From assembly GCA_021443065.1 (NCBI GenBank), contig JABUUR010000207.1, forward strand, positions 1 through 8,599: DNA of 8,599 nucleotides, read 5' to 3'. Shown here one piece after another: positions 1 through 5,680 of this stretch. This DNA is from Fibrobacter sp. (lineage in GTDB: Bacteria; Fibrobacterota; Fibrobacteria; Fibrobacterales; Fibrobacteraceae). Position 1 is the stretch's first letter. Each line of letters opens with the position of its first letter. The position numbers and the translations under genes are program-made. Under the pieces are notes generated by a model, which searched no databases, had not been told where the DNA came from, and saw only the letters and a program-made list of their open reading frames with translations.

Positions 1-192
1 CCCCTGCTATACCTGACCAAAAGCACCGCCCACGAAAAAATGACGCAGCGCACCTACCAAAAGTTACTGTACCTGCTAAAAATGCTCGCCGAAAAAGGTG
101 AAAAAGAAACCTTGAAGTTCATGAAAAAATGCAAGGAACTGCCGGAGAGCGGTGGAACTCGTCATCCCGGCCTAAGCCTGCCCCGGACTTGA
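1..192 (+). CDS. 3' end of an unrecognised protein-coding gene (partial, 5' end outside window)
   Basis: The first reading frame is open from base 1 to a TGA at 190-192, giving 63 visible residues. The first ~50 are lysine- and leucine-rich and look helical (for example KLLYLLKMLAEKGEKETLKF), as expected of a real protein C-terminus. The last ~12-13 residues (from about base 157) are rich in Gly, Arg and Pro and are encoded by the palindromic repeat at 161-211. The native C-terminus has therefore probably been replaced or extended by repeat insertion. I do not recognise the family. The coding call rests on the open frame and the amino-acid character of the first 50 residues. The frame could also be a decayed gene end. 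Confidence 0.55.
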   Translation, partial: PLLYLTKSTAHEKMTQRTYQKLLYLLKMLAEKGEKETLKFMKKCKELPESGGTRHPGLSLPRT

Positions 193-211
193 TCAGGGGA
201 GCCGGGATCTT
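161..211 (+). repeat. Palindromic REP-like repeat, long-loop variant
   Basis: ATCCCGGC (164-171) is a perfect 8-base inverted match to GCCGGGAT (201-208). A nested CCCC (181-184) / GGGG (196-199) pair and a TGATCA palindrome (190-195) lie inside. The opening GTCATCCCGG matches the start of the two short palindromes at 8450 and 8490, so this is a longer relative of the same family. It contains the stop codon of the upstream gene. Confidence 0.75.
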
Positions 212-342
212 TCTTTATCCGACGGCAGGCGAACACAGTTTTTTACTGACGCCCCTTAGTAAAGCATCTTTTATTGCAAGGCTAGAGATTTTCCCCACCG
301 ACAACTGCCTACTATTGATTTTCACAACAGCAACCCACATCA

Positions 343-383
343 ACGAAAAAAAACGTCATTTTTGCACGAAAAACAGCATTTTT
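343..383. repeat. Imperfect direct repeat of A-tract/T-tract units in the rpsP upstream region
   Basis: Two adjacent units, 343-363 and 366-383, each start ACGAAAAA and end CATTTTT. The second also forms a small hairpin (GAAAAA/TTTTTC). They lie just upstream of the putative rpsP promoter. Alternating A and T tracts suggest bent DNA or an UP-element-like region for RNA polymerase; that role is inferred. The rest of the 193-551 gap is AT-rich, and I see no gene in it. Confidence 0.4.
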
Positions 384-389
384 CCCTAA

Positions 390-418
390 TTTAGCACCGC
401 AAATTCGTTACTTTATAT
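390..418 (+). promoter_or_regulatory. Candidate sigma70-type promoter for rpsP
   Basis: TTTAGC (390-395) and TTATAT (413-418) are separated by 17 bases. They lie directly downstream of the A/T-tract units and about 130 bases upstream of the rpsP start. The region from 365 to 480 is AT-rich, and other pairs are possible, such as TTTACA at 451-456 with TACATT at 473-478. The exact promoter is uncertain; a promoter somewhere in this gap is likely because rpsP follows a repeat and a 359-base intergenic region. Confidence 0.35.
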
Positions 419-497
419 GCAAATGACGGAAAAATTTTACATATCCGCCCTTTACACACAAAATTATTTTTTTACATTTGGCATCAAAACAGAAAAC

Positions 498-535
498 CCC
501 GGTCTCCGGGACTCATTTAAACAGCCCCAAAGGGC
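498..535 (+). promoter_or_regulatory. Two small hairpins in the rpsP 5' leader
   Basis: CCCGG (498-502) pairs with CCGGG (506-510) across a TCT loop. GCCC (524-527) pairs with GGGC (532-535) across CAAA. Both end just before the ribosome binding site AGAGG (542-546). They could protect the mRNA end or tune S16 translation. I know of no described S16 leader that they match, so any regulatory role is inference. Confidence 0.35.
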
Positions 536-551
536 AACAAAAGAGGTTAAA

Positions 552-989
552 ATGGCAACCGCAATCCGTCTTTCTCGCTTTGGTAAGCGTCACAACCCGA
601 TCTACCGCGTAGTCGTCATCGACAGCCGCAAGGCACGCGACGATAGCTTTATCGAACAGGTGGGCTTCTACAACCCCAACACCAAGACCCCCGAAATCAA
701 GTTCGACCAGGAAAAGGCCCTCAAGTGGCTCTCCACCGGTGCACAGCCTTCCGACACCGTCCGCAACCTCCTCAAGCAGGCCGGCATCATGGAACTCTTC
801 CACGAAATGAAGGCTGGCCGCTCCATCGAAGGTAAGGTCGCAACCCCCAAGGCCGTGAAGGAAAAGAAGGCCAAGTTGGGTCCCAAGGCTCTCGCCAAGA
901 TCGAAGCTGAAAAGGCTGCCAAGGCTGCCGCCGAGGCAGAAGCCGCCGCTGCTGCCGCCGCCCCCGCCGAAGCACCTGCCGAAGCATAA
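552..989 (+). CDS. rpsP: 30S ribosomal protein S16, with alanine-rich C-terminal extension
   Basis: This is S16 of the small ribosomal subunit, a structural protein that helps assemble 16S rRNA. Residues 1-85 match the family: [20 protein letters not shown], then V-V-I-D-S-R-x-A-R-D at about 21-30, G-F-Y-N-P at 38-42, and a [12 protein letters not shown] stretch at 59-70. The protein has 145 residues against about 80-90 for a minimal S16. The extra ~60 residues are a lysine-rich linker (86-120) and an Ala/Glu/Pro tail (121-145). An upstream in-frame ATG at 417 exists, but the ATG at 552 is chosen because the S16 core starts there and AGAGG (542-546) lies at the right distance. The gene heads the rpsP-rimM-trmD-rplS cluster but is cut off by a terminator directly behind it. 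Confidence 0.97.
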   Translation: MATAIRLSRFGKRHNPIYRVVVIDSRKARDDSFIEQVGFYNPNTKTPEIKFDQEKALKWLSTGAQPSDTVRNLLKQAGIMELFHEMKAGRSIEGKVATPKAVKEKKAKLGPKALAKIEAEKAAKAAAEAEAAAAAAAPAEAPAEA

Positions 990-1002
990 TCCATGGATTT
1001 TG

Positions 1003-1040
1003 AAAGAGCCTCGTGCAGCACTCCTGCCGGGGCTTTTTTA
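1003..1040 (+). terminator. Rho-independent terminator after rpsP
   Basis: AGCCTCG (1007-1013) pairs with CGGGGCT (1028-1034), with one G-T wobble. A further inner stem, GCAG (1015-1018) with CTGC (1024-1027), closes a CACTC loop. Six T residues (1034-1039) follow at once. Upstream A residues (1003-1005) can pair with part of the T run. This is a canonical intrinsic terminator and implies that much rpsP transcription ends before rimM. Confidence 0.85.
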
Positions 1041-1066
1041 AACGGGATCGAAAGGTTCCGACCCCT

Positions 1067-1111
1067 TTGCAACCACCTTCCATACACAGTATCCGCTTTT
1101 TAGTTTACTGT
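1067..1111 (+). promoter_or_regulatory. Possible promoter region for rimM-trmD-rplS
   Basis: The 96 bases between the rpsP terminator and the rimM start contain weak promoter-like hexamers: TTGCAA (1067-1072) and a candidate -10 TACTGT (1106-1111), though these two are not correctly spaced with each other. The reason to expect a promoter is the strong terminator just upstream. The precise elements are not resolved by eye. Confidence 0.25.
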
Positions 1112-1136
1112 AGTCAGATTCCCACCCACGTCTTTA

Positions 1137-1703
1137 ATGTCTGAATCCGAAGCACAAGAAGAGTACATTACCGTATGCCAGCTCATGCGCACACACGGCG
1201 TCAAGGGCTACATCAAGGCCATGCCTCTGACTCACGACCTCACCCGTCACGAGAAACTTACGGATGTGATGCTAAAAAAGACCAATAGCGAACTGGTTAA
1301 ACTGACGGTGGAAGATTCCAGGCTGGCAAACAACTTGTGGTTGCTTAAATTCAAGGGGTACGACACACCAGAATCCATCACCCACTTTGTCAATGGCGAC
1401 TTGATGATTCCCGAATCCGAGCGCCTGCCCGCCCCCGAGGGCGAGTACTACATTGACGACCTGGCTGGGTTCCGTGTCAAACTGGAAGACGGCCGTGATG
1501 TTGGCGAGGTCATTGAGGTTCAAGAACTCCCCACCGTCTATGCCTTCCAGATCAAGTTCGATCTGGAGTACCAGAAAGAGTTTTCCGCTCAACCTATTCT
1601 AGCCCCCTGGGTCGACGACTGCATTGTGGAAATCGACGAAGACGGCAAGAACATCACCTGTGGCGCAGACTACCTCAAGAGCATGTGCCCGGGGGAAAAA
1701 TAG
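1137..1703 (+). CDS. rimM: Ribosome maturation factor RimM
   Basis: RimM binds S19 in the 30S head and assists late maturation of the 16S rRNA 3' domain in the cytoplasm. At 188 residues it is slightly longer than the usual ~170-180. The N-terminal RimM barrel (about 10-95) carries the family motif V-x-x-L-M-R-T-H-G-V-K-G-Y-I-K. The C-terminal PRC barrel (about 103-185) begins E-Y-Y-I-D-D-L-A-G-F, the counterpart of the usual F-Y-x-x-D-L-x-G, and contains G-x-V-I-E-V and a final L-A-P-W-V-D-D-C-I-V-E-I-D strand. The ATG at 1137 has no convincing Shine-Dalgarno sequence, in contrast to rpsP and rplS, which suggests low translation. It lies 20 bases upstream of trmD, as in the classical operon order. 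Confidence 0.95.
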   Translation: MSESEAQEEYITVCQLMRTHGVKGYIKAMPLTHDLTRHEKLTDVMLKKTNSELVKLTVEDSRLANNLWLLKFKGYDTPESITHFVNGDLMIPESERLPAPEGEYYIDDLAGFRVKLEDGRDVGEVIEVQELPTVYAFQIKFDLEYQKEFSAQPILAPWVDDCIVEIDEDGKNITCGADYLKSMCPGEK

Positions 1704-1723
1704 TCAAGTTGTAGAGTTCAGTT

Positions 1724-2428
1724 ATGAAAATTGACTGCATCACCATTTTTCCGGAAATGTTCACCCCCATGAAAACATCCATCATGGGGAGGGCTCAGAA
1801 CAAGGGGCTTATGGAATTCAACACCGTTTACCTGCGGGATTTCGCCATAAACGATTACGGCCAGGTAGACGACGTCCCCTACGGAGGCGAGCCGGGCATG
1901 GTCATTCGGCCAGAACCTTTGGCAAAGGCAATCCGTAGCACGGGCGTAAAGGAAGACGGCGGCAAGGTCATTTACCTGACTGCAGACGGCGTGCCCTTCA
2001 CCCACAAGATGGCCCAGGATCTTTCCAAGGAAAGCCACCTGGTGCTGGTCTGCGGGCACTACAAGGGCATCGACGACCGCATCCGCCAGTCCGAGGTGGA
2101 TTTGGAGATTTCCATAGGCGACTTCGTTGTCAGCGGTGGCGAATTGCCCGCCATGCTGGTGACAGACGCAGTGGTCCGCCTAATCGATGGCGCCCTGGGG
2201 AACCGGGAATCCGGCGATACCGATTCCTTCGCCCAGGGAGTTCTAGGTTGGCCGGTCTACACCCGTCCAGAAGTTTTTGAAGGAAAAAAGGTTCCAGATG
2301 TGCTGTTATCGGGCCATCACAAGAACATCGAAGCCTGGAGGCGCCAGGAATCGTTAAAAAGAACGGCAGAAAGGCGCCCAGACATCTTTAAAAATCTCGA
2401 AAGAGATACTAAATTTGGCATCAAATAA
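1724..2428 (+). CDS. trmD: tRNA (guanine-N1)-methyltransferase TrmD
   Basis: TrmD uses S-adenosylmethionine to methylate G37 next to the anticodon, which prevents +1 frameshifting. It is a trefoil-knot (SPOUT) dimer. The 234-residue length is typical. Visible motifs are the F-P-E-M-F start, D-D-V-P-Y-G-G-E-P-G-M-V (49-60), C-G-H-Y-K-G-I-D-D-R (110-119), I-S-I-G-D-F-V-V-S-G-G-E-L-P-A-M (129-144) of the knot, and Y-T-R-P-E-V-F-E-G (179-187). Asp167 in the T-D-S-F linker matches the catalytic Asp169 of E. coli. Lys114 replaces the Glu usual in proteobacterial G-H/R-Y-E-G. The start lacks a strong ribosome binding site. The 3' end contains a small hairpin (2394-2407) lying upstream of rplS. Confidence 0.97.
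   Translation: MKIDCITIFPEMFTPMKTSIMGRAQNKGLMEFNTVYLRDFAINDYGQVDDVPYGGEPGMVIRPEPLAKAIRSTGVKEDGGKVIYLTADGVPFTHKMAQDLSKESHLVLVCGHYKGIDDRIRQSEVDLEISIGDFVVSGGELPAMLVTDAVVRLIDGALGNRESGDTDSFAQGVLGWPVYTRPEVFEGKKVPDVLLSGHHKNIEAWRRQESLKRTAERRPDIFKNLERDTKFGIK
2394..2407 (+). promoter_or_regulatory. GNRA-type hairpin at the trmD/rplS junction
   Basis: ATCTC (2394-2398) pairs with GAGAT (2403-2407) across a GAAA tetraloop (2399-2402). It is inside the last trmD codons, about 36 bases upstream of the rplS start. It could be an mRNA processing, stability or protein-binding element for L19 expression. It is short, and the role is inference. Confidence 0.3.
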
Positions 2429-2443
2429 TTAACGAGGTACATC

Positions 2444-2788
2444 ATGTCCCTGAATATCGAAGCAATCCAGAATGAAAACGTCAAGACCGACCTTCCGGAA
2501 TTCCGCTCTGGCGACACCGTCACCGTGAACGTGAAGGTTATTGAAGGCACCAAGGAACGTATCCAGCCGTTCAAGGGCGTTGTCATCCAGGTCAAGAACT
2601 CTGGCATTTCCAAGACCATTACCGTCCGCAAGATGTCCAACGGTGTCGCCGTTGAACGCATCTTCCCGGTGAACTCCCCCCGTGTAGCCTCCATCCTCCT
2701 GGATCGCCCGGGCAAGGTTCGCCAGTCTCGCATCTACTACATGCGCGACCTCCGCGGTAAGGCTGCTCGTATCGACGAACGTCAGTAA
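2444..2788 (+). CDS. rplS: 50S ribosomal protein L19
   Basis: L19 sits at the interface of the two ribosomal subunits and contacts 23S and 16S rRNA. The 114-residue length is standard. Recognisable segments are the [13 protein letters not shown] core (20-32), [11 protein letters not shown] (38-48), T-I-T-V-R-K (58-63), [13 protein letters not shown] (67-79), and the C-terminal [18 protein letters not shown] (94-111). A good Shine-Dalgarno GAGG (2434-2437) lies six bases before the ATG, and the codon choice looks like that of a highly expressed gene. It is the last gene of the classical cluster. No clear terminator follows, so read-through into the next pair of genes is possible. Confidence 0.98.
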   Translation: MSLNIEAIQNENVKTDLPEFRSGDTVTVNVKVIEGTKERIQPFKGVVIQVKNSGISKTITVRKMSNGVAVERIFPVNSPRVASILLDRPGKVRQSRIYYMRDLRGKAARIDERQ

Positions 2789-2818
2789 TCAAAGGCCTTA
2801 TCTTTCGGTTATTCCACC

Positions 2819-3730
2819 ATGAAAATGGAGAATTCCCGGCAGCAAATAATCCCGCCCAACCGTATCAACGTGAAGGCGGGATTTGTTGTTTATACTCCGG
2901 ACAGCGACGAGCGGAGTATCGTTATCTTGAACGACGGGGAACTGGCAGCTCGCAACAAGGACAATCCAAGCGAAATTGTTTTTACCATGCGACCGGGCGA
3001 CCTGGTTGGTGTTGCCGCCTTGCTGGAGCGAGAACCGTTCCGTCACGAACTGGTAGCCACCAAGGATTCCACCATCACCATCGTAAACGAAGAATGCATG
3101 GAATCCGAGTTGCAGCGCCTTCCGGTTTGGCTTTTGGCGGTCATCAAGACTCTTTCGGCAAAGACCCGAAAAATGAAATACGCCTCGCGGCAATCCAATG
3201 TGGAAAGCACCCTGAAAAGCCTGGCGGAGTACTGCAGCCACAAGCCCCCCAAAACGCCCCTGTACCTTACAGAATTGATTCAAGAATACAGTTGGCTCAC
3301 CAGGCTCCCCGTCGAAACCATCCAGGAAAATTTCAAGTCGCTGGTCCGCAGGCACCTTCTGCAACTGACCAAGATAGAAGAACGGGCCGTCTGCAAAATT
3401 CCAGACCCAGCCCTCCTCAAAATTTTCATCGACTACCAGACATCCCAGGAACGTGGCGAGCCCTTTGCGCCCTACAAACTTACCCTGTACCAGAAAAAAG
3501 TGTTGGCGCTTTTATCCACCATGAGCGCAAACACAAAAAAAGACGGTCCGGGCTGGTTGAATTTCATTAAGCAGAACGACCCGAAGGCTGGCGTGAGCCA
3601 ATGGATTTGCCTTGTCAAGTTAGGCTGGTTTAAGCCTGTGGACAACGACAACTTCGTCATCTGTGCAGATAAAGTAACGTATTTCCTGAAGGCCCTGCGT
3701 TACGAGACAAACATCCGAGGGGTGGTCTAG
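2819..3730 (+). CDS. Crp/Fnr-like protein with degenerate cyclic-nucleotide-binding domain (first of a tandem pair)
   Basis: This is a 303-residue protein of unknown specific function. Residues about 12-112 read as a cNMP-binding beta-roll (S-I-V-I-L-N-D-G-E-L-A at 33-43, then M-R-P-G-D-L-V-G-V-A-A-L-L at 57-69) followed by a long helix. The family's phosphate-binding signature needs Gly-Glu and a downstream Arg. Here the Glu is Val65, and an Arg (R75) sits in P-F-R-H-E-L-V-A, so cyclic nucleotide binding is doubtful. Residues about 147-198 fit a Crp-like winged helix. Residues about 220-295 form a further domain with a winged-helix-like pattern. It aligns end to end with the next protein. 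The start lacks a clear ribosome binding site; an in-frame ATG two codons later (2825) is an alternative. It may be a regulator; DNA binding is inferred only. Confidence 0.8.
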   Translation: MKMENSRQQIIPPNRINVKAGFVVYTPDSDERSIVILNDGELAARNKDNPSEIVFTMRPGDLVGVAALLEREPFRHELVATKDSTITIVNEECMESELQRLPVWLLAVIKTLSAKTRKMKYASRQSNVESTLKSLAEYCSHKPPKTPLYLTELIQEYSWLTRLPVETIQENFKSLVRRHLLQLTKIEERAVCKIPDPALLKIFIDYQTSQERGEPFAPYKLTLYQKKVLALLSTMSANTKKDGPGWLNFIKQNDPKAGVSQWICLVKLGWFKPVDNDNFVICADKVTYFLKALRYETNIRGVV

Positions 3731-4656
3731 TGAATTTGTTCGAAGGGCAGTACCTCTACAAGGAGGGCGAATCCAAGGATTCCCTCTATATCGTCAAGGA
3801 CGGAACCCTCAAGGGAACGTCCACCCACTCCAGTCAAGAAAGCATTTACGGCCCCGGTTCCTTGATCGGCGAATTCAACTTGCTGGAATCAACCCCCTGC
3901 AAAGAAACCGTGCAGGTTGTCGAGGAAGCGGCCATCCAAGAAATCCCCCAGGAAACCTTCAGGGCGATTCTTGACGAGGAACCAGGCTGGCTCAGCTCCA
4001 TTCTCACGTTCCTTACTGGCAGGTTCCACATTGCAGAAGAAACAAACCAAAAGAACATTCGCATAAGGGCCCTGCCTGCGCTTTTGTACATACTGAAGTC
4101 GCACCTGGAAAAAAGCCAAAAAGTTTTTTTGCCCGCCATAGTCAAGGAGGTGCAGGTTCTTGTAAATGTCAAAAAAGAAGATGTCCTGGATTTGCTTAAC
4201 GCCCTAGGCAGCCTGGACGTTTTAAAAGTCCATGGAGACGAAATCTTTTTTGACACGCCCCGCGTCGTTGGCCTGCTCTACGAAACCATTCAGTACCGGG
4301 CCACAAAGAAAAAGATTTCGCCCAACATTCTCTCCATGACGGAACAGATGATTCTTTCTACCATCATGAAAGTGGTGCGGGACAACCACGAACCTTTAAG
4401 CAACGGCATTTGCATCATTTCGACGAAAGCCATCAAGACTACCGCCAAAAAATCCATGCACGGCATGACGATTACCATGCTAGCCATGCAACCCCTGATA
4501 CAGCGGGGGCTTATCAAGCCGTCTATACCCGTGGAGTCTTACGACCCCACGCAACCGCTGGACGCCATCGGATTTTTCTACTGCGATTTCGAGAAAATAA
4601 TGGACATGCTGGAATTGAACCGGATTTTTCCACAGTTGGACAAAAAACTTGTCTAG
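3730..4656 (+). CDS. Crp/Fnr-like protein with cyclic-nucleotide-binding-like domain (second of a tandem pair)
   Basis: This 308-residue protein starts at a GTG whose first base is the last base of the preceding TAG, with a strong Shine-Dalgarno GAGGGG (3717-3722), so the two genes are probably translationally coupled. Residues 1-98 are a cNMP-binding beta-roll: G-Q-Y-L-Y-K-E-G-E-S-K-D-S-L-Y-I-V-K-D-G (6-25) and P-G-S-L-I-G-E-F-N-L-L (42-52). The Gly-Glu is kept, but the expected Arg-Ala/Ser is replaced by C-K-E-T (57-60), so ligand binding is uncertain. Residues about 132-178 fit a Crp-type winged helix, and about 201-298 form an extra C-terminal domain. No signal peptide or membrane segment is seen. 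The pair may act as a heterodimer; this is inference from overlap and homology. Confidence 0.82.
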   Translation: MNLFEGQYLYKEGESKDSLYIVKDGTLKGTSTHSSQESIYGPGSLIGEFNLLESTPCKETVQVVEEAAIQEIPQETFRAILDEEPGWLSSILTFLTGRFHIAEETNQKNIRIRALPALLYILKSHLEKSQKVFLPAIVKEVQVLVNVKKEDVLDLLNALGSLDVLKVHGDEIFFDTPRVVGLLYETIQYRATKKKISPNILSMTEQMILSTIMKVVRDNHEPLSNGICIISTKAIKTTAKKSMHGMTITMLAMQPLIQRGLIKPSIPVESYDPTQPLDAIGFFYCDFEKIMDMLELNRIFPQLDKKLV

Positions 4657-4679
4657 ACTACCCTGCATTTTTCTATTTT
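4636..4679 (+). terminator. Weak terminator-like hairpin at the end of the Crp-like pair
   Basis: GACAA (4639-4643) pairs with TTGTC (4649-4653) around AAAAC, and wobble and A-T pairs extend the stem over the stop codon. A T-rich stretch follows only after an 11-base gap (about 4668-4679). This is not canonical, so termination is doubtful. Confidence 0.2.
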
Positions 4680-4682
4680 ATA
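4649..4682 (+). promoter_or_regulatory. Possible promoter region for yajC-def-spoIID-mtaB
   Basis: The 61-base gap before yajC is AT-rich, with -10-like strings (TATTTT 4674-4679, TTTATA 4677-4682) and a TTGTCT (4649-4654) whose spacing of 18-19 is poor. This is a possible new transcription start for the downstream genes; the exact hexamers are not certain. Confidence 0.25.
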
Positions 4683-4717
4683 GCCGAAATTATCAACCAC
4701 TAAAAAAAGGTCAACAA

Positions 4718-5101
4718 ATGAAACTTTCCGCTCTTCTTATTTCACTCGCTTCTGTTGCCGCATTTGCCCAGGACGCAGCCGCCGAACAGCCCCAGGGTAG
4801 CACCATGGGTGCCTTTCTGCCCCTGATCCTCATGTTCGTCGTCATGTGGTTTTTCTTTATTCGCCCCAAGAACAAGGAAATGAAGCAGCAAGAAGCCATG
4901 CGCAAGGCCCTCAAGAAAGGCGACAAGGTAATGACCACCGCAGGTATCATAGGCGTTGTGACAAACATCGACGAAACCAGCACCCAGATTACCATCCGCA
5001 CCGGTTCCACCACCCTCATCGACTTCGAAAAGGCAGCAGTCCTTCGCGTGCTTAACGCCGAAACCAAGCCTGCCGAAACAAAGACCGAAGAAAAGAAGTA
5101 A
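4718..5101 (+). CDS. yajC: Preprotein translocase accessory subunit YajC
   Basis: YajC is a small inner-membrane partner of SecDF in the Sec translocon. This protein has 127 residues. Residues 31-48 form the single transmembrane helix (L-P-L-I-L-M-F-V-V-M-W-F-F-F), followed by the family motif F-I-R-P-K-N-K-E-M-K (47-56). The cytoplasmic domain contains K-G-D-K-V-M-T-T-A-G-I-I-G-V-V (67-81). The N-terminus M-K-L-S-A-L-L-I-S-L-A-S-V-A-A-F-A looks like a cleavable signal peptide ahead of the usual helix. The C-terminus is a short Lys/Glu/Thr tail. An ATG at 4649 would extend the protein by 23 residues, but the ATG at 4718 has AAAGG (4706-4710) seven bases upstream and starts the hydrophobic segment cleanly. 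No secD or secF follows; def lies 17 bases downstream. Confidence 0.93.
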   Translation: MKLSALLISLASVAAFAQDAAAEQPQGSTMGAFLPLILMFVVMWFFFIRPKNKEMKQQEAMRKALKKGDKVMTTAGIIGVVTNIDETSTQITIRTGSTTLIDFEKAAVLRVLNAETKPAETKTEEKK

Positions 5102-5118
5102 TCCAAGGGGCATAAGTT

Positions 5119-5661
5119 ATGGCAGTCCTCCCCATTCGAATCTATGGCGACCCGATACTTCGCAAGAAGTGCGAGCCCATTTCCGAAATCACGCCTGAAC
5201 TGCGTCAGTTGGCCCGCGATATGCTGGAAACCATGTACGACGCCCCAGGTTGCGGTCTTGCAGCGCCCCAGATCGGAAAAAACATCCGTCTGGTGGTCAT
5301 CGACACTGCAATACCCGGTGAAGAGGAGCCCCGCCCCTACATCATGTTCAACCCCGAATGGGAGGCCGAACCCGATGCCGAAATCGTAGATTACGACGAA
5401 GGTTGTCTCTCTGTTCCCGATATTTTCTGTAACGTACAGCGACCAAGCAAGGTCTGCGTCCGTTATTTCGACATCAATGGCGAGCCTCAGGAAATCCACG
5501 ACTGCGACGGTCTTTTTGGCCGTTGCATTCAACACGAGGTAGACCACCTGAGCGGCGACTTGTTCGTAGACAAAATCTCCACATCCGACCGCACCATGAA
5601 CCAGTCCAAGCTGAAAAAGATGGCCAAGGACACCCAAGCCAAGCTGAAAGGCAAGCGTTAA
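5119..5661 (+). CDS. def: Peptide deformylase
   Basis: This metalloenzyme removes the formyl group from the initiator methionine of nascent proteins at the ribosome exit. The 180-residue protein has all three catalytic motifs: G-C-G-L-A-A-P-Q (44-51, with Gln51), E-G-C-L-S (94-98, with metal ligand Cys96), and Q-H-E-V-D-H-L (138-144, with metal ligands His139 and His143 and catalytic Glu140). It should therefore be active. The Cys in the first motif replaces the commoner Val or Ile. The ribosome binding site is AAGGGG (5105-5110). The usual partner fmt is not adjacent. Here def sits between yajC and a secreted cell-wall protein gene, probably in one operon. Confidence 0.97.
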   Translation: MAVLPIRIYGDPILRKKCEPISEITPELRQLARDMLETMYDAPGCGLAAPQIGKNIRLVVIDTAIPGEEEPRPYIMFNPEWEAEPDAEIVDYDEGCLSVPDIFCNVQRPSKVCVRYFDINGEPQEIHDCDGLFGRCIQHEVDHLSGDLFVDKISTSDRTMNQSKLKKMAKDTQAKLKGKR

Positions 5662-5680
5662 TCTGCAGCAGGGATATCCA

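Noticed and set aside
129..389. 86-codon plus-strand open frame from the end of the upstream gene across the palindromic repeat into the AT-rich gap
   Set aside because: It overlaps the better-supported frame ending at 192, runs through repeat DNA, and has no ribosome binding site or recognisable protein character.
417..551. N-terminal extension of S16 from the ATG at 417
   Set aside because: The extra 45 residues do not resemble S16, the ATG lies in the promoter-like region, and the ATG at 552 has a well-placed AGAGG.
668..1087. Alanine/serine-rich minus-strand open frame opposite rpsP and its terminator
   Set aside because: It mirrors the alanine-rich tail of S16 and crosses a clear terminator.
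2789..2818. Terminator after rplS around the AAGGCCTT palindrome
   Set aside because: The palindrome has no usable loop and the T run is short and interrupted.
2798..3364. 188-codon minus-strand open frame opposite the first Crp-like gene
   Set aside because: The sense frame is longer, aligns with its tandem paralogue and sits in operon order; the antisense frame has no recognisable features.
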